Assembly: GCF_043641925.1 (NCBI RefSeq)
Contig: NZ_JBHZRU010000002.1
Span: 186,001-250,000 of the forward strand
Reading direction: 5' to 3'
Length of the DNA stretch: 64,000 nucleotides
DNA from: Paenisporosarcina quisquiliarum_A
GTDB taxonomy: Bacteria > Bacillota > Bacilli > Bacillales_A > Planococcaceae
Shown here: one piece after another, positions 58,649 through 64,000 of the stretch
How positions within the stretch are numbered: the first letter of the stretch is position 1
How the letters are laid out: every line of letters starts with the position of its first letter
Made by a program: the position numbers and the translations under genes
Notes under the pieces: generated by a model
Seen by the model: the letters and a program-made list of their open reading frames with translations, nothing else
What the model was told of the DNA's origin: nothing
The model's database searches: none

Positions 58649-59089
58649 ATGAATATGGATTTTAATTTATTAATGAACGATATAGTTCGTCAAGCACGTG
58701 GTGAAATGGAGGCTAGCGGGTATGAACAATTGACTTCTCCTGAAGAAGTAGAACAAGCGTTCTCTCGCAAAGGTACTTCATTGGTTATGATTAATTCAGT
58801 ATGTGGTTGTGCTGGGGGAATAGCTCGTCCAGCAGCTGCAAATGCTGTTCATTATGATAAACGTCCCGATCATCTCGTAACAGTTTTCGCAGGACAAGAC
58901 AAAGAAGCTACTGCTCAAGCCCGTATGCTATTTGGAGATGAGCACTTGCCGTCATCCCCATCATTCGTTTTAATGAAAGATGGAGCACTTGTTGCTGAGA
59001 TCGGTCGTCATGAAATTGAAGGTCACGATCCAATGTCCGTAATTACTCATATACAAGCACTGTTTGAAGAACATTGTGATGAGCTATAA
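58649..59089 (+). CDS. brxB: Bacilliredoxin, BrxA/BrxB family (YqiW)
   Basis: A 146-residue thioredoxin-fold protein that removes bacillithiol from oxidised proteins. The unusual active site is the CGC motif in NSVCGCAGGIARPAA. YDKRPDHLVTVFAGQDKEATAQARM and SPSFVLMKDG are typical. ATG 58649 follows GAGAGGAG; the in-frame TTG at 58631 sits before that site. B. subtilis has two such proteins, YphP (BrxA) and YqiW (BrxB); the location fits YqiW. Confidence 0.92.
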   Translation: MNMDFNLLMNDIVRQARGEMEASGYEQLTSPEEVEQAFSRKGTSLVMINSVCGCAGGIARPAAANAVHYDKRPDHLVTVFAGQDKEATAQARMLFGDEHLPSSPSFVLMKDGALVAEIGRHEIEGHDPMSVITHIQALFEEHCDEL

Positions 59090-59098
59090 GGTAGAAAA

Positions 59099-59128
59099 CG
59101 AGAGCACTGTTATTCAGTGCTCTTTTGC
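59099..59128 (+). terminator. Terminator after the bacilliredoxin gene
   Basis: AGAGCACTG pairs perfectly with CAGTGCTCT around TTATT, followed by TTTGCTT. Confidence 0.78.
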
Positions 59129-59160
59129 TTACGTCATTTTGAGAAGGGGGTGAGGGTGGA

Positions 59161-60150
59161 ATGGATTTACGGAAATTTCGTATAGGGTATCGAACTTTGA
59201 AAACAGCGGTTGGAGCGAGTATTGCGATGTTAATCGCAATGTATTTAGATTTAGATTACTACAGTTCAGCTTTTATTTTGACGGTTTTATGTATTCAACC
59301 AACAAAGAGAAAATCTGTTCGTGCGGTATATGCTCGTATTATTTCAAGTGTCATTGGTGTTGGATTTGCTTTCATATTCTTTGAAGGAATATCGTATCAT
59401 CCACTTGTGTTTGGTCTTATTTTAGTGTTATTTATTCCGACATTAGTCTCGTTAAAATTTCAAGATGGTTTTGTATCGAGTGTGGTCATTCTCTTGCATC
59501 TATTTGATGCTAAATCGTTATCCTTGTCTTTACTGTGGAATGAAACACAATTAATGGCCGTAGGTTTTGGTGTGGCATTAGTGGTCAATATGTATATGCC
59601 AAGTATCGATAAAGATTTAAAAAAATATCGTTTAGATTTAGAAGCACTCTATTCTAAAATATTTCATGAAATTGCACTCTATTTACGGAATGGAGATTCA
59701 GACTGGGATGGAAATGAACTTGTCCAAGCAGCAGAAGTAATTGAAAAAGGGAAAGCACTCGCTTACCAAGATGTTGAAAACCATTTAAATCGAAGACAAA
59801 ATTTATATTATTTATATTTTGATATGAGAGAACAACAATTTGAAATCATTGAAAGAGTACTTCCAAAAATCACAGCTTTACCAGTCACTATTTCACATTC
59901 ACATCATGTAGGTGAATTTATTGAGGATTTAGCTAATCATGTCCATTCAGGCAATACAGCGAATACCTTTATTTCCAAACTAGATGATGTAAAAGAAGAG
60001 TTCTCGAAAATGCCGCTTCCTAAAGATCATGATAACTTTTTGGCAATGGCTGCACTTTATCAGTTTATCGAAGAAATGGAACAATATTTACGCATTAAAC
60101 GAAAATTCGTCGGTTTTAAAATAAAAAAAAAGACAGCTTCTAAGGAATAA
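59161..60150 (+). CDS. yqjA: Aromatic acid exporter/FUSC family membrane protein (YqjA-like)
   Basis: A 329-residue membrane protein. RIGYRTLKTAVGASIAMLIAMYLDLDYYSSAFILTVLCIQPTKRKS starts the ArAE/FUSC-type domain, with about four to five helices in the first 155 residues. A long cytoplasmic helical part (about 160-329) follows. It may export aromatic or other acids, but the substrate is unknown. AGGGGGTGAGGGTGG precedes the ATG. Length and position match B. subtilis YqjA. Confidence 0.85.
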   Translation: MDLRKFRIGYRTLKTAVGASIAMLIAMYLDLDYYSSAFILTVLCIQPTKRKSVRAVYARIISSVIGVGFAFIFFEGISYHPLVFGLILVLFIPTLVSLKFQDGFVSSVVILLHLFDAKSLSLSLLWNETQLMAVGFGVALVVNMYMPSIDKDLKKYRLDLEALYSKIFHEIALYLRNGDSDWDGNELVQAAEVIEKGKALAYQDVENHLNRRQNLYYLYFDMREQQFEIIERVLPKITALPVTISHSHHVGEFIEDLANHVHSGNTANTFISKLDDVKEEFSKMPLPKDHDNFLAMAALYQFIEEMEQYLRIKRKFVGFKIKKKTASKE

Positions 60151-60176
60151 TAATTCCTCGGAAGCTGTTTTTTGTT
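60128..60176. terminator. Bidirectional terminator between yqjA and prli42
   Basis: ACAGCTTC...AGGAAT and ATTCCT...GAAGCTGT form a stem with small internal mismatches. A runs lie before it and T runs after, and it overlaps the end of yqjA. Confidence 0.82.
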
Positions 60177-60270
60177 AAAAGAATAAGCTTAGCCCAAACA
60201 AGGCACTAGATAAAACCATCATGATGATCATTAAATAGACGATGAACTTACGAAAATTTGCATTACGCAT
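60175..60270 (-). CDS. prli42: Prli42-like stressosome membrane anchor
   Basis: A 31-residue peptide, MRNANFRKFIVYLMIIMMVL followed by SSALFGLSLFF. A short basic N-terminus and one membrane helix match the Prli42 miniprotein, which in Listeria tethers the stressosome to the membrane through RsbR. The start (60268-60270) is preceded by AAAGGAG eight bases upstream on the minus strand. A longer frame up to 60363 has no ribosome site and an unlikely N-terminus. Confidence 0.85.
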   Translation of the reverse strand: MRNANFRKFIVYLMIIMMVLSSALFGLSLFF

Positions 60271-60397
60271 ACGATACAACTCCTTTAACGAACGATAGTT
60301 TAAGTTTAGTAGAAACTGAAAAAATTCACAAGAGGTAGAGTTTTCAAAAAGAAATCGGTACAATAGAGAATGGAGAATACAGAAGGGTGTGGCTATT

Positions 60398-60808
60398 TTG
60401 AAAAAGGTTGATCATATTGGCATCGCCGTAAAAAATTTAGATGAAACAATCCCTTATTATACAGAAACACTCGGTTTATCCGTTTTAAAAATCGAGGAAG
60501 TAGCATCAGAATCCGTTCGCGTAGCATTTATTGATGCTGGCAACGTTAAATTAGAACTACTTGAACCAATGTCCACACAAAGTGCCATCCATTCTTTTAT
60601 TGAGAAAAAAGGTGAAGGTATCCATCATATTGCTTTTGGTGTGGAAGGAATTGAAGAGCGAATGAAAGAACTTCGTGAAAAAGGAATACGTGTTTTAAAT
60701 GAACAACCGAAAATTGGAGCGGGTGGCGCACAGGTCGCGTTCTTACATCCAAAATCTTCATTCGGTGTCTTATATGAACTTTGTGACAAAACAGGTTTAA
60801 AGGAGTAA
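60398..60808 (+). CDS. mce: Methylmalonyl-CoA epimerase
   Basis: A 136-residue glyoxalase-fold enzyme that interconverts (S)- and (R)-methylmalonyl-CoA. VDHIGIAVKNLDETIPYYTETLGL, VKLELLEPMS, GEGIHHIAFGVEGIEE and HPKSSFGVLYELC contain the metal-binding His, Glu and Gln/His pattern. TTG 60398 lies 10 bases after AGAAGGG; GTG 60389 is too close to that site. It corresponds to B. subtilis YqjC and links the carboxyltransferase next door to the MutAB mutase. Confidence 0.9.
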   Translation: MKKVDHIGIAVKNLDETIPYYTETLGLSVLKIEEVASESVRVAFIDAGNVKLELLEPMSTQSAIHSFIEKKGEGIHHIAFGVEGIEERMKELREKGIRVLNEQPKIGAGGAQVAFLHPKSSFGVLYELCDKTGLKE

Positions 60809-60812
60809 ACAC

Positions 60813-62360
60813 ATGGACATTTATGAAAAAATCAGTGAGTTATATGATCGGAAACGTGAAATTGAACTTGGTGGTGGAGACGAACGTATTGAACGTCAAC
60901 ATGCTAAAGGTAAATTAACCGCACGAGAGCGTATTGATTTACTTGTCGATCAAGGTACATTTGTAGAGCTGAATCCTTTTATTGAGCATCGTACAGTTGA
61001 TTTTGGGATGGACAAGCAAAAGGGACCAGGTGAAGGGGTTGTAACTGGATACGGAAAAGTTAATGGACGCCCAATCTATTTATTTTCACAAGATTTTACG
61101 GTCTTCGGTGGTGCTTTAGGTGAAATGCATGCGATGAAAATTGCAAATGTAATGGATCTTGCAGCTAAAAATGGCGCGCCTTTTATTGGGTTAAACGATT
61201 CAGGTGGTGCACGTATTCAAGAAGGTGTCGTTTCATTAGATGGATACGGTCAAATTTTCTATCGAAATTCAATTTATTCTGGTGTTATTCCACAAATTTC
61301 TGTCATCCTTGGACCGTGTGCTGGAGGTGCAGTTTATTCACCAGCAATCACTGATTTTGTATTTATGGTGGATGAATCAAGCCAAATGTTTATTACCGGA
61401 CCAAAAGTAATTGAAACGGTTACGGGTGAGAAAATATCAGCTGAGGATTTGGGTGGCTCAAAAGTACATAATGCAATTAGTGGAAATGCCCATTTCCGTG
61501 CGAAAACCGAACAAGAAATTTTACAACAAGTGAGAGATTTGTTAAGTTATTTACCGCAAAATAATGATGAAAAACCGCCTAGACTGGAAGCTGATATGAA
61601 AGATGATTACCGACCTGAATTAACGGAAGTTATTCCATTTGATGCGATTCGTCCGTATGATATTCGAAAAGTAATCGAACAAGTAGTCGATCAAGATTCA
61701 TTTATGGAAGTTCAAAAGGAATTCGCTCGTAATGTAGTAATTGGACTTGCTCGAATCAAAGGTGAAGTTGTTGGGTTAGTTTGTAATCAACCGAAAGTCA
61801 TGGCAGGAGGATTAGACATCGATTCTTCTGATAAAGCTGCACGATTTATTCGTTTTTGTGATTCGTTTAACATCCCAATCATTACGTTTGAAGATGTAAC
61901 TGGATTCTTCCCAGGTATTAAACAAGAGCATGGCGGAATTATTCGTCACGGAGCCAAAATTTTGTATGCATACTCAGAAGCAACTGTTCCTAAAATGACC
62001 GTCATTTTAAGAAAGGCTTATGGTGGCGCTTACGTTGCATTAAACTCTAAATCAATTGGCGCAGACTTAGTGTTTTCCTGGCCGAATGCAGAGATTGCCG
62101 TGATGGGTCCTCAAGGCGCAGCTAACGTAATCTTTTCCCGGGAAATCGCGCAAAGCGACAATCCGGAAAAAACGCGTGCGACAAAAATCGAGGAATATCG
62201 TGAAAAATTCGCAAATCCTTACGTAGCTGCCGCTCGTGGGATGGTGGATGATGTTATAGACCCTCGAGAAACACGAATTAAGCTTATACAAGCACTTGAT
62301 ATGATGCGAAATAAGAAGGAATCACGACCAGCTAAGAAACACGGTAATATCCCACTATAA
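60813..62360 (+). CDS. yqjD: Acyl-CoA carboxylase carboxyltransferase (propionyl/methylmalonyl-CoA type, YqjD)
   Basis: A 515-residue biotin-dependent carboxyltransferase. Blocks GKLTARERIDLLVDQGTFVELN, PFIGLNDSGGARIQEGV, GPCAGGAVYSPAITDF and GGAYVALNSKSIGADLVFSWPNAEIAVMGPQGA define the crotonase-type fold. It probably makes methylmalonyl-CoA from propionyl-CoA, as the neighbouring epimerase suggests. No biotin carboxylase or biotin carrier gene is adjacent, so a partner must come from elsewhere, perhaps AccBC. It starts at ATG 60813 after AAAGGAG. Confidence 0.92.
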   Translation: MDIYEKISELYDRKREIELGGGDERIERQHAKGKLTARERIDLLVDQGTFVELNPFIEHRTVDFGMDKQKGPGEGVVTGYGKVNGRPIYLFSQDFTVFGGALGEMHAMKIANVMDLAAKNGAPFIGLNDSGGARIQEGVVSLDGYGQIFYRNSIYSGVIPQISVILGPCAGGAVYSPAITDFVFMVDESSQMFITGPKVIETVTGEKISAEDLGGSKVHNAISGNAHFRAKTEQEILQQVRDLLSYLPQNNDEKPPRLEADMKDDYRPELTEVIPFDAIRPYDIRKVIEQVVDQDSFMEVQKEFARNVVIGLARIKGEVVGLVCNQPKVMAGGLDIDSSDKAARFIRFCDSFNIPIITFEDVTGFFPGIKQEHGGIIRHGAKILYAYSEATVPKMTVILRKAYGGAYVALNSKSIGADLVFSWPNAEIAVMGPQGAANVIFSREIAQSDNPEKTRATKIEEYREKFANPYVAAARGMVDDVIDPRETRIKLIQALDMMRNKKESRPAKKHGNIPL

Positions 62361-62373
62361 AGGAGTTTTTCAT

Positions 62374-63498
62374 TTGACAAATCAACGTTTAATAGACGAA
62401 TTTTTCGAGTTAGTACAAATCGACTCTGAAACAAAACATGAGCAAGTGATTGCACCTATCTTAAAATCAAAAATGGAAGCGTTAGGCTTTCAAGTTATTG
62501 AAGACGATTCTGCTACGAGAAGTGGCCATGGCGCAGGCAATCTCATTGCGACATTAAAGGGAAATAAAGCTGATGTTGATCCAATCTACTTTACTTGTCA
62601 TATGGACACAGTAGTTCCTGGAAAAGGCATTAAGCCCGAATTACGTGAAGACGGATATATTTACTCAGATGGAACAACTATTTTGGGTGCTGATGATAAA
62701 GCAGGTATTGCAGCATTATTCGACATGGTTAAACGCTTAAAAGAAGAGTCGATTGATCATGGAGATATTCAGTTTATCATTACTTCTGGCGAAGAGAGTG
62801 GCTTAGCTGGAGCTAAGGAACTTGATGCATCACTTATCAATGCCAAATATGGTTTTGCTGTCGATTCAGATGGAAAAGTAGGCGGAATTGTTACGTCAGC
62901 ACCGTATCAAGCGAAAATTTGGGCTACGATTCGAGGGAAGACTGCTCATGCAGGTGTAGCTCCTGAAAAAGGAATATCAGCAATCAATATTGCGGCGAAA
63001 GCCATTTCGAAAATGTCTTTAGGACGAATTGATGAAGAAACTACAGCAAATATCGGTCGTTTTGAGGGCGGAGGAGCAACAAACATCGTTTGTGATGAAG
63101 TTCATATTTTAGCTGAAGCTCGTTCAATTGTGGAAGACAAACTAACCAAACAAACGGAGCACATGCAATCGGTCTTTGAAAAAGTTGCGACCGATATGGG
63201 TGGCTCTGCTGAAGTGGATGTGAAGCTTATGTACCCTGGTTTCCGCTTTGGTCCTGAGGAACATGTCACAAAGGTAGCGATACAAGCTGTTAAGAATGTA
63301 GGACGCACGCCTTTATTAGCAGCAAGCGGTGGAGGCAGTGATGCAAATATCATCGCTGGATTTGGGATCCCAACAGTCAATCTTTCTGTCGGGTATGAAG
63401 AAATTCATACAAAAAATGAACGTATGCCAGTTGAAGAGCTTGAAAAGTTATCAGATTTGTTAGTTGAGATTGTCAAAGTTTCGGCTATTAAATCATAA
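62374..63498 (+). CDS. yqjE: M20 family tripeptidase/aminopeptidase (YqjE, PepT-like)
   Basis: A 374-residue zinc peptidase. FTCHMDTVVPGKGI (metal His and Asp), GTTILGADDKAGIAAL, ITSGEESGLAGAKELD (catalytic and metal Glu), AVDSDGKVGGI and the dimerisation domain (AHAGVAPEKGISAINIAAKA) are intact. It likely cleaves N-terminal residues from small peptides. It starts at TTG 62374 after AAAGGAG, 13 bases from yqjD. Confidence 0.93.
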   Translation: MTNQRLIDEFFELVQIDSETKHEQVIAPILKSKMEALGFQVIEDDSATRSGHGAGNLIATLKGNKADVDPIYFTCHMDTVVPGKGIKPELREDGYIYSDGTTILGADDKAGIAALFDMVKRLKEESIDHGDIQFIITSGEESGLAGAKELDASLINAKYGFAVDSDGKVGGIVTSAPYQAKIWATIRGKTAHAGVAPEKGISAINIAAKAISKMSLGRIDEETTANIGRFEGGGATNIVCDEVHILAEARSIVEDKLTKQTEHMQSVFEKVATDMGGSAEVDVKLMYPGFRFGPEEHVTKVAIQAVKNVGRTPLLAASGGGSDANIIAGFGIPTVNLSVGYEEIHTKNERMPVEELEKLSDLLVEIVKVSAIKS

Positions 63499-63519
63499 AA
63501 CAACTGTGGGGGTTTGAGT

Positions 63520-63990
63520 ATGTCAAGTGTCAAAGTGGTTGTGTTTCGTTGTGGAAATGAAGATTATGCTATTCCTGTCGAACATGTCGTATCAATTGAA
63601 AAATTAGAACAAGTTAACCCAATTCCTCATTTACCAAACTATTTCTTAGGGTTAATGAAGATTCGTGGAGAACTTGTTCCAATCGTGGATTTTGAACAAA
63701 TCCTGTACGGCCGCAGTGCCAGTTCGGATGATCAAGTTCGTGTAATCGTTTTACAAACCGAAGAAATGTTTATAGGTCTTTTAGTGTTAGAAGCAAAAGA
63801 GATTTTAGATATTGCTAATGAAGATTTAAAACAAATTGGACTGGTGAATTATTCTAAAACACAGTATTTTTCTTCTGTAGCCAATTTAGAAAATCGTGTA
63901 ATTACGATTATAGATCCAAGCATTTTAGTGCGCACGGTTGATGGCATTAAAGAAATTCAAACTTACTTGGAATCAGTTGAAGTTGAATAA
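63520..63990 (+). CDS. cheW: CheW-like domain protein
   Basis: A 156-residue single CheW domain. VVVFRCGNEDYAIPVEHVVSIEKLEQVNPIPHLPNYFLGLMKIRGELVPIVDFEQIL is the typical start, with the NxRG-like turn (KIRGELVP). CheW couples chemoreceptors to the kinase CheA; stand-alone CheW-like proteins may do other signalling. ATG 63520 follows GTGGGGG by 7 bases; TTG 63514 is an alternative. No other chemotaxis gene is nearby. It ends 10 bases before the window edge. Confidence 0.85.
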   Translation: MSSVKVVVFRCGNEDYAIPVEHVVSIEKLEQVNPIPHLPNYFLGLMKIRGELVPIVDFEQILYGRSASSDDQVRVIVLQTEEMFIGLLVLEAKEILDIANEDLKQIGLVNYSKTQYFSSVANLENRVITIIDPSILVRTVDGIKEIQTYLESVEVE

Positions 63991-64000
63991 AAAAACAAGA

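Noticed and set aside
1..64000. Mobile elements, prophage, CRISPR arrays, tRNA or rRNA genes, toxin-antitoxin or defence systems
   Set aside because: None was seen. Base composition and gene order are uniform, and every large open frame belongs to a housekeeping, sporulation or metabolic family.

Overview
The window is a stretch of low-GC Gram-positive core chromosome from a spore-forming member of the Bacillales. Gene order follows the Bacillus subtilis phoU-rpmG-yqg-comG-gcv-yqh-spoIIIA-acc-xse-dxs-spo0A-bkd-yqj region almost without a break. A B12-dependent ribonucleotide reductase, a methylmalonyl-CoA mutase operon next to bkd, and the absence of several B. subtilis genes point to a Planococcaceae-type organism (Psychrobacillus, Paenisporosarcina, Sporosarcina or Lysinibacillus relatives). 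The genus cannot be fixed from this sequence alone. I see no prophage, insertion sequence, CRISPR array, tRNA or rRNA.

Layout. 1-8.1 kb: end of phoU, two small membrane proteins, rpmG, folate cyclo-ligase, yqgQ, lipoteichoic acid synthase, a YqgU-like lipoprotein, small yqg genes and the Spx-like regulator MgsR. 8.1-11.9 kb: seven-gene comG competence pseudopilus operon. 11.9-21.3 kb: shikimate kinase, a tandem glycine riboswitch controlling gcvT-gcvPA-gcvPB, a rhodanese, octanoyltransferase LipM, and nrdJ behind NrdR boxes. 21.4-26.8 kb: yqhR, aroQ, yqhT, efp, then a strongly reduced spoIIIA operon. 27-38.3 kb: accBC, asp23-like, nusB, folD, xseAB, ispA, dxs, tlyA-type methyltransferase, argR, recN. 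38.4-43.2 kb: spoIVB, spo0A, a DUF342/FapA-like protein with a phosphodiesterase, and yqzF. 43.3-53.5 kb: bkdR and the branched-chain keto acid operon. 53.7-63.5 kb: mutA-mutB-meaB, a bacilliredoxin, a FUSC-type membrane protein, prli42, methylmalonyl-CoA epimerase, a biotin-dependent carboxyltransferase and a tripeptidase. A CheW-like gene ends the window.

How the genes work together. The bkd genes turn leucine, valine and isoleucine into branched acyl-CoAs for fatty acid synthesis or ATP. Isoleucine and valine breakdown yields propionyl-CoA, which the carboxyltransferase, epimerase and B12-dependent mutase (protected by MeaB) can carry to succinyl-CoA. LipM supplies lipoyl groups needed by the glycine cleavage system and by BkdB.

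No wholly new system is evident. The observations most worth following are: (i) a spoIIIA locus with no spoIIIAA or spoIIIAB and shortened AE, AF and AG, behind its own sigma-E-like promoter; (ii) three copies of TGCAA-N4-TTGCA around bkdR, a likely BkdR operator, with no canonical sigma-54 promoter before ptb; (iii) paired NrdR boxes before nrdJ; (iv) a hairpin in the short comG leader.
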